The notes: a model not told the origin generated them from the sequence alone. DNA of 36,443 bases from Myxococcales bacterium (GCA_025351875.1 JANXVA010000246.1:1-36443), one strand, 5' to 3'; counted from the first letter of the stretch, positions 24,222 to 32,561 are shown. A program made the numbers and translations.

Positions 24222-25868
24222 TTACTCGTCGAGCGCGATCTTGATGCGGGACGTCGCACCTTCCTGGATCGTCACGCTCGTCGTCTTGACCTTGCCGCCG
24301 GGGGCGTCGCAGCGGAGCTGATGCGCTCCCGCCGGGAGGTCGATGCCGGCGACCGGCGTGGGGCCGCGCTCCTTGCCGTCGACCGTGAGGTTGCACCAGC
24401 CCGGCGAGGCCGTCACGAGCAGACGACCGGCGCCGCGTGGGACCGGGCCGAGGGCCTTGCTGGTGTTCGTGCCGGGAAGCGAATCGACGCTGATCGACGG
24501 GGGCTCGTTCGACGTCGAGGCCGAGCTGGCCTGGGTCCCGGGCAGAGGCGAAGTCGCCGGCGGAGCGACGGCTGTCTTTGCCGCGGTAGCGGGCTTCGCA
24601 AGCGCTGCGCTGCTCGACGGGCCGCGGCCCTTCCATCCGAGCCCGACACCCGCACCGAGGGCCACGACGGCGAGGGTGACGCCGCCGAGCGCGAGCCACG
24701 CGTTGCTGCGCGCGCGCGGTGCGGACACCGTGATCGAAGCGTAGGACGTGTTGGGGGTGTGCCACGACGGCCCTGTACCGCCGGACCCGGGGTAGGGAGG
24801 GATCGTGCCCGGCGGGATGCTTCCCGAGAGCGAGAGCGGCTGCGCAGGGGTCGGCAGCGACGGCCTCATCGAGCCGTGACCGCCTTGATTGGGCGTGTAT
24901 GGAGCGGCCGGCGGCGGGCGATCGCTAGCGCGCATGACCGGGAGCGCGTTCGTCGCGTCGGGGTCGACGACCGACGTGGCGATCAGCGGCGTCGGCAGGC
25001 GCAGAGGAGACGCCTCGAGCTCGGGCAGCACCGCGCGAATCCGCGCGGTGATGTCCTCGAAGTTCTGGAAGCGCTTCTTGAGGTCCACCTCGAGGCATCC
25101 GCGCACGAGCGCGCGGAACGAGTCGGGGACGTGCGGCACGCACTCGTCGATGCTCTTCGGCTTCGTCGTCGCGATCTTCACGATCAGCGCGTTGAAATTC
25201 TTCGCCTCGTAGGCGCGGTAGCCGCAGAGCGCCTCGAACAGGATCGCGCCGAAGGCGAACACGTCAGTGCGGCCGTCGAGGTGGCTCTCGCCGCGCGCTT
25301 GCTCGGGGCTCATGTACAGCGGCGAGCCGAGGACGGTACCGGCGATCGTGAGCGCGTGGTTCTGGTCGTCTTCGAGGAACTTGCTGACGCCGAAGTCGAG
25401 CAGCTTCGGCATCGGCGTGCCGGTCTGCGGCTTGTGCAGGAAGATGTTCGTCGGCTTCAGATCGCGATGGACGATGCCGCTCTTGTGCGCGGCGGCGAGC
25501 GCGTCGCCGACCTCGACCATGACGATCGCGAACTCGTAGATCGTCATCGGCGGGTTCTGGCGACGGAGTGCGACCTCGAGCGGGAAGCCCGTGAGCAGCT
25601 CCATGACCAGGAACAGCTGCCCTTCGTCGGTCTGACCGACGTCGTGGATCTCGATGACGTTCGGGTGATTCACCCGCGCGGAGACCTTGGCCTCCTTCAG
25701 GAATCGGGCGGCGGCCTCGGGGGTCTTCGCCACCTGCATGTTCATGAACTTGATGGCGAGCTGGCGCTCCGTGAACGTGTTGGTCGCCGACCACACCTCG
25801 GCCATACCCCCGCTGCCGAGCAGCTGGTTCAGCCGATACTTTCCTGCGACGACCTTCCCGGACTCCAT
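24222..25868 (-). CDS. Transmembrane Ser/Thr protein kinase with C-terminal PEGA domain
   Basis: A 548-residue kinase. Catalytic domain about 10-285: Gly loop LLGSGGMAEVW, Lys40 (LAIKFM), HRDLKPTN (134-141), DFG (158-160), activation segment GSPLYMSPEQARG, and the DVFAFGAIL helix. All catalytic residues are intact and it is of the RD type. A Pro/Ser-rich linker (290-385) with SSS/PP runs leads to one membrane helix (about 390-412), another Ala/Ser/Pro linker, and a PEGA domain at about 480-548 (GRLLVTASPGWCNLTVDGKERG...DLPAGAHQLRC). PEGA domains are extracytoplasmic and often bind sugar polymers or other envelope components, so this is likely a sensor kinase. The gene converges on the transporter (28 bp between stops). 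Confidence 0.94.
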   Translation of the reverse strand: MESGKVVAGKYRLNQLLGSGGMAEVWSATNTFTERQLAIKFMNMQVAKTPEAAARFLKEAKVSARVNHPNVIEIHDVGQTDEGQLFLVMELLTGFPLEVALRRQNPPMTIYEFAIVMVEVGDALAAAHKSGIVHRDLKPTNIFLHKPQTGTPMPKLLDFGVSKFLEDDQNHALTIAGTVLGSPLYMSPEQARGESHLDGRTDVFAFGAILFEALCGYRAYEAKNFNALIVKIATTKPKSIDECVPHVPDSFRALVRGCLEVDLKKRFQNFEDITARIRAVLPELEASPLRLPTPLIATSVVDPDATNALPVMRASDRPPPAAPYTPNQGGHGSMRPSLPTPAQPLSLSGSIPPGTIPPYPGSGGTGPSWHTPNTSYASITVSAPRARSNAWLALGGVTLAVVALGAGVGLGWKGRGPSSSAALAKPATAAKTAVAPPATSPLPGTQASSASTSNEPPSISVDSLPGTNTSKALGPVPRGAGRLLVTASPGWCNLTVDGKERGPTPVAGIDLPAGAHQLRCDAPGGKVKTTSVTIQEGATSRIKIALDE

Positions 25869-25890
25869 CTTTAGCCTCGACGACTCCGCA

Positions 25891-26658
25891 TCACGTAATC
25901 GTCATACCTCCGTCGATCACAAGGGTATGTCCGGTCAAGTAACTGGCCGAATCGGAGGCCAGGTAAAGGGCCCCTCCGGCGATCTCTTCGGGCTGCGCGT
26001 ACCGCTTCATCGGTGTGATTCTCATCACTTCTTCGAGGAGCGCTTCGTTCTTGAGGACCGCCGCAGCAAATCGTGTGTCGACGAACCCGGGAGCGATGGC
26101 GTTCACGCGGATCTTGTTGGCCGCGAGCTCGTACGCGAGCGTCTTGGTCATCGAGAGGATCGCCGCCTTGGTCATCGCGTAGACGCCCTGGAGCGGCGAG
26201 GCTACGAGGCCCGCGACGCTCGCGACGTGGACGATCGAGCCGGGGGCCTCGCGCGAACGCAGATGCTTCACGACCTCGCGGGTCATCCAGAAGTAGCCCT
26301 TCACGTTGACCTCGAAGGTCTTGTCCCAGGCGCCTTCGTCGACATCGACCATCGGGCCGAAATACGGGTTCGTCGCGGCGTTGTTGACGAGGACGTCGAC
26401 CTTGCCGAACTTCGCGACCGCGGCCTCGACGAGCGCGGCGCAGTCGGCCTCGCGCCCGGTGTGAGCCGCAATCGGGTGGGCGATGCCTCCACCGGCGTTG
26501 ATGGAGTCGGCGACGGCGGTGAGGCCTTCGATCTTTCTCGCGGCGAGGATGACCTTCGCGCCGTTGTCGGCGAAGCAGCGCGCGATGGCCTCGCCGATCC
26601 CGCGGCTCGCCCCCGTGACGATGGCGACCTTGTCCTGGAGGGAGATCGTTGCCGACAT
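25891..26658 (-). CDS. Short-chain dehydrogenase/reductase (SDR) family oxidoreductase
   Basis: A 255-residue classical SDR from ATG 26658. The NAD(P) motif TGASRGIG lies at 15-22, the NNAA structural motif at 92-95, catalytic Ser147, and Tyr160-x3-Lys164 (YAMTK), then IRVNAIAPGFVDTRF and the closing YLASDSASYLTGHTLVIDGG. All catalytic residues are present. It most resembles 3-oxoacyl-ACP reductase/glucose dehydrogenase-like SDRs and could act on a fatty-acyl or steroid substrate; the substrate cannot be read from sequence. It runs in the same direction as accA but is separated from it by the repeat-bearing 300-bp gap, so they are probably separate units. Confidence 0.9.
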   Translation of the reverse strand: MSATISLQDKVAIVTGASRGIGEAIARCFADNGAKVILAARKIEGLTAVADSINAGGGIAHPIAAHTGREADCAALVEAAVAKFGKVDVLVNNAATNPYFGPMVDVDEGAWDKTFEVNVKGYFWMTREVVKHLRSREAPGSIVHVASVAGLVASPLQGVYAMTKAAILSMTKTLAYELAANKIRVNAIAPGFVDTRFAAAVLKNEALLEEVMRITPMKRYAQPEEIAGGALYLASDSASYLTGHTLVIDGGMTIT

Positions 26659-26959
26659 GTGGGCCAAGCGATAGCACGTCCCGGGACGAGCGGCAGTCTC
26701 CCCCACGCAACACCGCGGAATAATTAGCCACCCACGCGTGCCCTGCCTGCGCGTCTGCGCGCCGCTCGCCGCAGGCGAATCACGCCGGCCCAGTGGCGAA
26801 ATCGGGCGGCTCGCGACGCGAGGGGCGAACCCCCCAGATTCATCCCATTTCGACGCGGCGGCCGCTCGCAGGTCGAGACCAGCTCACGGCGAACGCTCTG
26901 CTCGGACGCTCTGCTCGGTACCGATCTGACGAATCCTCAGGGCGAAGCCCCAACGAGGA
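26659..26959. other. Intergenic gap with repeat element and terminator-like hairpin
   Basis: No coding sequence is convincing here; short Arg/Ala-rich ORFs are shadows. It holds the second copy of the dispersed hairpin element (26752-26838), a 13-bp exact tandem duplication (26893-26905 and 26906-26918), and the hairpin below accA. An A/T-rich patch at about 26718-26726 (GGAATAATTAG) is unusual for this genome and could be part of a promoter for the minus-strand oxidoreductase gene. Confidence 0.5.
26752..26838 (+). repeat. Dispersed intergenic hairpin element, copy B
   Basis: Inverted second copy of the element at 16556-16640, about 10 kb away. The 35-bp block 26759-26793 is identical to the reverse complement of 16598-16632, and similarity continues to about 26838. 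Hairpins on this strand are TCGCC-GCA-GGCGA, CTCGC-GAC-GCGAG and GGGG-CGAA-CCCC. The stems correspond to those in the other copy although some flanking and loop bases have changed. Both copies are in gaps between genes. Nothing in the flanks looks like a target-site duplication. Confidence 0.7.
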
Positions 26960-26960
26960 T
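26933..26960 (-). terminator. Nested hairpin after accA
   Basis: On the minus strand, at the accA stop, ATCCTC and GAGGAT pair around an inner GGGC-TTC-GCCC stem (inner hairpin 26940-26950). It lacks a T run but its position at the end of accA suggests a terminator or 3'-stabilising structure. The stem overlaps the stop codon by one base. Confidence 0.4.
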
Positions 26961-27913
26961 CAAGCGACGAATGCGCCGAGGGCTCGGAAGCGGTCGTAGC
27001 GATCGCGAACGAGCTCGTCCGGGGTGAGCTGGAGGAGCTGGCCGAGGGCCTCGCTCATCGCGCCGTCGACGAGCTTTGCGGCCTGCGCCGGGTCCTGATG
27101 CGCGCCGCCGGCGGGCTCCTCGAGGACCCTGTCGACGACCTTGAGACCGAGCAGCTCGGGCGCGGTGATCTTGAGGCGCATCGCAGCCTCGTCGGCCTTC
27201 GCTCCGTCCTTCCAGAGGATCGAAGCGCATCCTTCAGGTGAGATCACGCTGTAGGTGCCGTACTCGAGGACGTGGACGCGGTTGGCGACGCCGAGGGCGA
27301 GGGCACCGCCGGAGCCGCCCTCGCCGATGATCGTCGCGATGATCGGCACGGGCGCGCGCGCCATCGCGGCGAGGCACGCGCCGATCGCCTCGCTCTGGCC
27401 GCGCTCCTCGGCGCCGAGGCCGGGGTAGGCGCCGGGCGTGTCGATGAACGTGAAGATCGGCAGGCCGAAGCGGGACGCGAGCTCGTAGATGCGGCGGGCC
27501 TTGCGATAACCCTCCGGGTGCGGCATCCCAAAGTTGCGCTTCACGTTCTCCTTCGCGCCGCGGCCCTTCTGGTGGCCGAGCACCACGACGCTGCGCCCGT
27601 GGAAACGCGCGAGGCCCGCGACGATCGACGGGTCGTCGGCGAAGCTGCGGTCGCCGTGGAGCTCGACGAAGTCCTCGAAGAGGAACCCGATGTAGTCGAG
27701 CGTGTAAGGCCGGTTGGGGTGACGCGACAGCTGGACCTTCTGCCAGGGCGAGAGGTCGGCGAAGAGCTCGCGCGCGAGTCGACCGGCCTTCTCCTCGAGG
27801 CGACGGAGCTCACCCTCGAAGCGGCGGTCCGTCTCCGCGAGCGCGCGCAGCTCGCGGACGCGCGTGACGAGCTCGACGACGGGTTTTTCGAAAGGCAGGA
27901 CGTGCGATGCCAC
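26960..27913 (-). CDS. accA: Acetyl-CoA carboxylase carboxyltransferase, alpha subunit
   Basis: A 317-residue protein, the usual length for AccA. It begins FEKPVVELVTRVRELR and contains WQKVQLSRHPNRPYTLDYI, FVELHGDRSFADD, GHQKGRGAKENVKRNFGMPHPEGYRKA in parts, FIDTPGAYPGLGAEERGQSEAI, and GEGGSGGALALGVAN, all diagnostic. The last two surround the acetyl-CoA/oxyanion site of the crotonase fold. AccA and AccD together transfer CO2 from carboxybiotin to acetyl-CoA to make malonyl-CoA in fatty acid synthesis. accD is not in the window. The next gene upstream on this strand is citrate synthase, whose substrate is also acetyl-CoA, 78 bp away, so cotranscription is possible. Confidence 0.97.
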   Translation of the reverse strand: MASHVLPFEKPVVELVTRVRELRALAETDRRFEGELRRLEEKAGRLARELFADLSPWQKVQLSRHPNRPYTLDYIGFLFEDFVELHGDRSFADDPSIVAGLARFHGRSVVVLGHQKGRGAKENVKRNFGMPHPEGYRKARRIYELASRFGLPIFTFIDTPGAYPGLGAEERGQSEAIGACLAAMARAPVPIIATIIGEGGSGGALALGVANRVHVLEYGTYSVISPEGCASILWKDGAKADEAAMRLKITAPELLGLKVVDRVLEEPAGGAHQDPAQAAKLVDGAMSEALGQLLQLTPDELVRDRYDRFRALGAFVA

Positions 27914-27991
27914 GGCTACGCGAGGCTATACACCGGCGCCGAGGGGTCGTCACGCGATCGCGAGGACGGGGCTCCCGCGCGGCGCCGTGGG

Positions 27992-29104
27992 TCACCGCGT
28001 CGGGGCGGGCAGGTTCACGTAGCGTGACTTCGGTCGGATGAGTCGGCCGTGCGTCCTCTGCTCGTCGACGTGCGCGCACCACCCCGCGGCGCGGGAGGAC
28101 GCGAACGTCGGCGTGAAGAGCGTTCGCGGGAGGCCGAGCGCCTCGAGCAAGACCGCCGTGTAGAACTCGACGTTCGCCTTGAGCGGCCGATCCGGATGAC
28201 GCGCGGCGAGCTGAGCCTCGGCTTCCTTCTCGACGGCGCGCGCGAGACGGAGCCGGCGGCCGATGGGGGAGGAGGCGTTGGAGGATGCCTCGAGCTCCGC
28301 GATGGCGCGCTCGAGCACGAAGGCACGCGGGTCACGGACGCGGTAGACGCGATGGCCCATGCCCATGACGCGCTCCCCGCGTGCGAGCGCCGCGGTCACC
28401 CAGGCGCGCGCCTGCTCCGGCTCGCCGATGGCGTCGAGCATGTCGAGCACGGGCCCGGGGGCGCCGCCGTGGAGCTTCCCCTTCAGCGCACCGATGGCGG
28501 CAACGACGGCCGAGACGGTGTCCGAAGCGGTGGAGGCGACGACCCTCGCCGCGAAGGTCGAGGCGTTCATTCCGTGGTCGATCACGGTCACGAGATAGGC
28601 ATCGAGCGCGGCGACCTCGGCCGTGGTCGGAGTGCGCCCCGCGACCATGCGGAGGTAGTCCGCCGCGTGCGGCAGGCGCGGGTCCGGGCGAAGGGGCGCG
28701 GGCTGGTGAGCCCAGGCCGCCGCGAAGACGGCAACCGCGGAGACGATGCGGACGGCCTCGGAGAGGGGCTCCTCGCCAGCGACGACTCCGAGATGGGCGA
28801 CCGATGCCCGGAGTGCGTCCATGGCATCCGGAAGCGCGAGCGCGTCTCCGAGCTCGCCCATGCGTTCGAAGGCGGCCTCGCGCGCATCGCCGAGCGCCTC
28901 ACGCAGAGAGGATCGCTGCGCCGCGGTGGGGAGCGCGCCAGTGAAGAGCAGGTAGATGGCGTCCTCGAAGTCGACGCGCCCGGCGATGTCCTCGACGGGG
29001 TAGCCCGCCAGGACGAGCCGGCCATGTTCGCCGTCGACGTCGCTCAGCCTGGTCGTCGCTGCGACGACCTCCTCGAGCCCGCTTCCTTCGATCCGTGCAC
29101 TCAT
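27992..29104 (-). CDS. Citrate synthase / methylcitrate synthase family protein
   Basis: A 370-residue protein from ATG 29104, with AAGGTGG eight bases upstream. It starts GLEEVVAATTRLSDVDGEHGRLVLAGYPVED in parts, the usual opening of short (type I/CitA-like) citrate synthases, which condense acetyl- or propionyl-CoA with oxaloacetate. Of the catalytic triad, His177 (DHGMNAST) and His251 (GMGHRVY) are present, but the third position is Glu313 (ANVEFY) where the canonical enzyme has Asp (NVD). Glu at this place occurs in some actinobacterial-type relatives, so activity is likely but may be altered. The gene is divergent from an HTH/citrate-synthase fusion across a promoter region full of TTGAT/ATCAA motifs, which suggests that the fusion regulates it. 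accA follows downstream. Confidence 0.9.
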   Translation of the reverse strand: MSARIEGSGLEEVVAATTRLSDVDGEHGRLVLAGYPVEDIAGRVDFEDAIYLLFTGALPTAAQRSSLREALGDAREAAFERMGELGDALALPDAMDALRASVAHLGVVAGEEPLSEAVRIVSAVAVFAAAWAHQPAPLRPDPRLPHAADYLRMVAGRTPTTAEVAALDAYLVTVIDHGMNASTFAARVVASTASDTVSAVVAAIGALKGKLHGGAPGPVLDMLDAIGEPEQARAWVTAALARGERVMGMGHRVYRVRDPRAFVLERAIAELEASSNASSPIGRRLRLARAVEKEAEAQLAARHPDRPLKANVEFYTAVLLEALGLPRTLFTPTFASSRAAGWCAHVDEQRTHGRLIRPKSRYVNLPAPTR

Positions 29105-29152
29105 TGGGTCCACCTTTCTTCGTGATTCGAGCCAGTTCGCGAACGGATGACC

Positions 29153-29267
29153 TTGATCAGAGGGAAGTCATTGATCGGAACCATCAATGTTGATCAATGT
29201 GGACAGGACCCGCTGACGCGGCATCATGGATTCGTGAATCAACGTCCCGGGATCGTCGATCAACGTC
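29153..29267. promoter_or_regulatory. Operator-like cluster in the divergent citrate synthase promoter
   Basis: The 186-bp gap between the two citrate synthase genes has many copies of TTGAT/ATCAA. TTGATCA lies at 29153-29159. A perfect inverted repeat CATTGAT-7-ATCAATG lies at 29169-29175 and 29183-29189. A TTGATCAA palindrome follows at once at 29190-29197. ATCAACGTC then occurs twice as an exact direct repeat 21 bp apart (29238-29246 and 29259-29267), two helical turns. The A/T content stands out against this genome. The most likely binder is the MerR-type HTH of the adjacent fusion gene, as autoregulator and regulator of the opposite citrate synthase; that is inferred. Confidence 0.6.
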
Positions 29268-29290
29268 GGAGCGGTGCGCGCGATGCGCGG

Positions 29291-30517
29291 ATGCGCGAAT
29301 GGGTCACCACCGCCGAGGCCACGCGGCTCCTGGGCGTGAAGCGCGAGACGCTCTACGCTTACGCAAGTCGCGGTCTCGTCCGCGCCGCTGCGTCGGGCGA
29401 GGGGCCGCGAGGGCGGGTCTACAACGTCGAGGACATCGAGCGGCTCCGCGCGCGGAGCCAGGCGCGGGCGGGCCACGGACCCGTGGCAGCGAGCGCGCTG
29501 CGCTGGGGCGAGCCGGTTCTCGAGACGCAGATCGGCTCGATCGGACGCGAAGGCCCGATCTACCGCGGGCGCCTCGCGGTCGAGCTCGCGCGCGAGGGCG
29601 CGTCCTTCGAGGACACTTGTTCCCTGCTCTGGGGCGCGCCGTGCCGGCCGGAGGCGGAGCTCGACGCGCACCGCCTCGGCGCGCCGATCGCACATCTCCG
29701 TGCCCTCCTCCGAACGAACGCCGAGCCTTTCGACGGCATCCTCGTCACTGCCGGGGTGCTCGCCGCGTCGGAGCAGTATGCGGAGCCGTCGCTGGAGGTC
29801 GCGCGGGCGCGAGCGGCGGTGCTGATGAGGCGACTCGTGGCCGCCTGCGGGCTGGTGAGCGGTGCGGACGCGGTGTCGGCCTCCCTCGAGGCCACGAGCA
29901 CCGCCCGCGCGCTGCTGGCGGCGCTGGGGGGCCGCACGACGCCGCCTCGCGTGGCGGCCATCACCGAAGCGCTCGTCCTGGCCGCTGACCACGAGCTCAA
30001 CCCGTCGACCTTCGCGGCGCGCGTCGCCGCGTCGGCGGGCGCGAGCTTAGCCGCGTGCACGCTGGCCGCGCTCGCGGTCGCATCGGGGCCTCTCCACGGA
30101 GCCGCGACGGCCCGTGTCGAGGCGTTCGTCGCCGAGGTCGCGCGACCGGAGCGCGGCGCGGCGGCGGTCGGCGAACGACTTGCCAGGGGTGAGTCGGTGC
30201 CGGGGTTCGGCCATCAGGTGTATCCCGAGGGCGATCCGCGGGGAGCGCGGCTGCTCGAGATCGCCGAACGGATGGGAGGACGCTCCCGCGGCGTTCGCAT
30301 CATCCTGTCGGTGGTGAACGCGATGGAGCTCGTCGCGCGCGAGCGTCCGACGATCGACGTAGGGCTCGTCGCGCTCTCGGCGGCGCTCGGCCTCCCGCGC
30401 GGCGGTGCGCTCGCCATGTTCGCGTGTGGGCGCGTCGCGGGCTGGATTGCCCATGCCCTCGAGCAGCGCGCCGCGGGCTTCATCCTCCGGCCGCGCGCCC
30501 GCTACGTCGGCGTGTGA
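29291..30517 (+). CDS. MerR-type helix-turn-helix fused to a citrate synthase domain
   Basis: A 408-residue fusion. Residues 1-55 are a MerR/excisionase-type winged HTH: WVTTAEATRLLGVKRETLYAYASRGLVRA in parts, with VYNVEDIERLRAR as the wing helix. From about 70 the chain is a citrate synthase fold (LETQIGSIGREGPIYRGRLAVELA in parts). The three catalytic residues seem retained: His234 (DHELNPST), His308 (GFGHQVY) and Asp356 (TIDVGL). I choose ATG 29291 since the HTH begins there; ATG 29147 is in frame but would translate the operator region. Such HTH-citrate synthases are known as a family of unassigned role. It could sense acetyl-CoA or oxaloacetate and control the divergent gene, be an enzyme, or do both. 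Confidence 0.88.
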   Translation: MREWVTTAEATRLLGVKRETLYAYASRGLVRAAASGEGPRGRVYNVEDIERLRARSQARAGHGPVAASALRWGEPVLETQIGSIGREGPIYRGRLAVELAREGASFEDTCSLLWGAPCRPEAELDAHRLGAPIAHLRALLRTNAEPFDGILVTAGVLAASEQYAEPSLEVARARAAVLMRRLVAACGLVSGADAVSASLEATSTARALLAALGGRTTPPRVAAITEALVLAADHELNPSTFAARVAASAGASLAACTLAALAVASGPLHGAATARVEAFVAEVARPERGAAAVGERLARGESVPGFGHQVYPEGDPRGARLLEIAERMGGRSRGVRIILSVVNAMELVARERPTIDVGLVALSAALGLPRGGALAMFACGRVAGWIAHALEQRAAGFILRPRARYVGV

Positions 30518-30539
30518 GGGCCGCCCGTCGGACGACCCA

Positions 30540-31598
30540 TCACCAGCTCTCCAGCTCCACGCTCCTCACGGTCTCTTCGATCGCCACCTCCGGCTCGTAC
30601 CCGAGATCCTCGCGCGAGCGACGATCGTCGACCATGCAGACGTATCGAATGTGGTCGAGCTCCGGCGCCGGGAACGTCGTGAGGCGCAGCGCCCACAACC
30701 GCTTCAGCAGCGCGCGCCCGAACGTGTACGGGATCGGAATGCTCGGTTTGCCGAGGATTTTCACGATGTGCGAGAGGGGCAGCGGATCCGGTCCTGCCAC
30801 GTTGTAGATGCCTCGTTGGCCCGGCGCGAGCGCCCGACCGATCGCCCGGACCACGTCTGACTCGTGGACGATCTGCACCATCGGATCGAACCCGAGCAAT
30901 GTCGGAATCGTCGGCAGACGCATGAAATTCGACGCCGCGTTGTGCACCGCGCCGACGATGTGGACGGGCCGCAGGATCACCGTCTCCGTCTCGGGGTGCT
31001 TCCAGAAGAAGCCCTGCGCCAGCATGTCGACCTCGATGAGGTCGCGGATCTCGCTGAAGCGTGCGCCGCCGAGAAGCGGAGCGTCCTCCGTCAGGAACTG
31101 CGCGTTGTCCGGCTGCGGTCCGTAGACGTTCGCGCTCGAGAGCACGACGAGCTTCGGCACCTGGAAGTGCGCCACGTACTCGAGCAGCTTCTGGAAGCCC
31201 GCCACGTTCCAGGAGTGATGCTCCGCCTGCGACGCCCGCGGGTCGTGCATCACGCCAAGGTGGATGACCGCTTCGATCGGCTCTGCGCGGAACAGGTCCT
31301 TCAGCTTCTTCCGCCGGATGTCGACCTGCTCGTGAACGACGTCCTTCGGCTTGTCCGGAAACGGGCGACGATCCACGCCGATCACGCGCCGCTCCCGGTG
31401 CTGGATCCGCACGACGTGCTTGCCGAGCCGCCCGCACGCGCCCGTCACGAGGATGGTCCCCGTGCCTCGCGGTAGCGCCGCCGCCTTTGGCATCGCGTTC
31501 GGCGGAATGCTCCCCGGCCCGCGCTGCGACCGGGCCTGCGCCGACGACTGCGGCGGCGAGCTCGGCGGCCTCTGCGAGGGACGAGTGAGGTCCGCCAT
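30540..31598 (-). CDS. NAD-dependent epimerase/dehydratase family protein
   Basis: A 352-residue extended-SDR protein. The first 40 residues are Pro/Ser/Gln-rich and probably disordered. The Rossmann motif is ILVTGACGRLGKHV, followed by an acidic strand VIGVDRRPF, an AVIHLGVMHDPRAS segment, VVLSSANVYGPQ and VILRPVHIVGAVHN. The usual catalytic Tyr-x3-Lys is not clear: the Tyr in NVYGP lacks Lys four residues on, and the equivalent region reads FSEIRDLIEVDML. The fold is therefore sure but the activity is not. Its ATG overlaps the TGA of the acyltransferase gene (TGATG), so they are coupled; a role in lipid or sterol-like modification is plausible. Confidence 0.83.
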   Translation of the reverse strand: MADLTRPSQRPPSSPPQSSAQARSQRGPGSIPPNAMPKAAALPRGTGTILVTGACGRLGKHVVRIQHRERRVIGVDRRPFPDKPKDVVHEQVDIRRKKLKDLFRAEPIEAVIHLGVMHDPRASQAEHHSWNVAGFQKLLEYVAHFQVPKLVVLSSANVYGPQPDNAQFLTEDAPLLGGARFSEIRDLIEVDMLAQGFFWKHPETETVILRPVHIVGAVHNAASNFMRLPTIPTLLGFDPMVQIVHESDVVRAIGRALAPGQRGIYNVAGPDPLPLSHIVKILGKPSIPIPYTFGRALLKRLWALRLTTFPAPELDHIRYVCMVDDRRSREDLGYEPEVAIEETVRSVELESW

Positions 31599-32512
31599 CA
31601 GAAGAAGACGCTCTTCCGCGCCTTGAGGCCGCGATTGATCATCGACTGGATCGTCGCCTTCACCACGAAGACCTTCTCCTCGATGACAGCGTCGTCGTCG
31701 TCGGGGTCGCCTTCGAAGCGCATCGGCTCGCCGAAGTAGATCCGATAGCGCGTCGGCAGGGGGAGCGCCCCGAAGGGGAGGAGTAGCTGCGGAAGGATCG
31801 GCATGGTCGGCATGCGGAGCAGCTTCGCGAGTGACGCGAAGTTGCCGATCGAGATGTACTGCTCCTCGCCCCCGATGACCGCGACCGGGATGATCGGCGT
31901 GCCCGTCTCGAGGGCGAGGCGCATGAAGCCGAGCCCGAAGTCGACGAGGTTGTAGCGCTGGTCGAACGACTTCGAGATCCCGCGCGCTCCTTCCGGGAAG
32001 ACGAGGAGCGCCTCGTCGCTCTCGAGCAATCGCTTCGCGTTCTCCGGCACGCCGACCACCTGCCCGACTCGCGCGAACAGCAACGAGACGAACGGGAGTG
32101 TCTGCGTCCACTTCTCGACCATGGCCCGCGTGAACCGAGGCGGCTCGACGTCCATGAACAGCGACGCACCGATGAGTGCCGCGTCGATCGGAATCTGCCC
32201 CGAATGGTTCGAGATGAGCAGCACGCGCCCCGCCGGTACGTGCTCCTTGCCGAAGATCTCGGTGCGGAAGTACTTGCGGTGGAGGAACGCGACGGACGCC
32301 AGCGCGTACTTCGTCCACTGCGGGTCGAGCCCGAACTCGTCGACGCCCGTCGCCGTGAGGTTGAGCGGGACGCGCGCGAGTCGCTCGTTGAACTCCTCGC
32401 CGAGCTTGCCGGTCATCCAGTCGTCGATGCCCGACGTCGCGCCGTCGACGATCCGGCGCGCGAGCGGCGCGATGGCCCTCAGCGTTCCCCCGAGGCGCGT
32501 CAGCGATCGCAT
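31598..32512 (-). CDS. Lysophospholipid acyltransferase family protein (PlsC-like)
   Basis: A 304-residue protein with the glycerolipid acyltransferase motifs: LLISNHSGQIPIDAAL (the His/Asp site; spacing H-x6-D, not the H-x4-D of PlsC, as in myco- and myxobacterial relatives), a VEPPRFTRAMVEKW segment, LLVFPEGARGISKSFDQRY (the phosphate-binding FPEG motif), and TPIIPVAVIGGEEQYISIG. Likely transfers an acyl chain to a lipid or sterol acceptor at the inner face of the membrane. The stop overlaps the start of the epimerase gene. ATG 32512 is chosen; an upstream GTG near 32572 overlaps the LD-carboxypeptidase stop. The gene order LD-carboxypeptidase, acyltransferase, epimerase suggests one operon. 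Confidence 0.87.
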   Translation of the reverse strand: MRSLTRLGGTLRAIAPLARRIVDGATSGIDDWMTGKLGEEFNERLARVPLNLTATGVDEFGLDPQWTKYALASVAFLHRKYFRTEIFGKEHVPAGRVLLISNHSGQIPIDAALIGASLFMDVEPPRFTRAMVEKWTQTLPFVSLLFARVGQVVGVPENAKRLLESDEALLVFPEGARGISKSFDQRYNLVDFGLGFMRLALETGTPIIPVAVIGGEEQYISIGNFASLAKLLRMPTMPILPQLLLPFGALPLPTRYRIYFGEPMRFEGDPDDDDAVIEEKVFVVKATIQSMINRGLKARKSVFF

Positions 32513-32561
32513 CGCGAGGTGTCCATCACCCGCCCAGCTATCGCCCTCCCGGCTGCAGTGG

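Noticed and set aside
26893-26918. 13-bp tandem duplication considered as a start of a CRISPR or iteron array
   Set aside because: Only two adjacent copies without spacers; no cas or replication gene nearby.
29147-29290. Upstream start for the HTH-citrate synthase fusion
   Set aside because: It would translate the operator-like repeats; the HTH begins immediately after ATG 29291.
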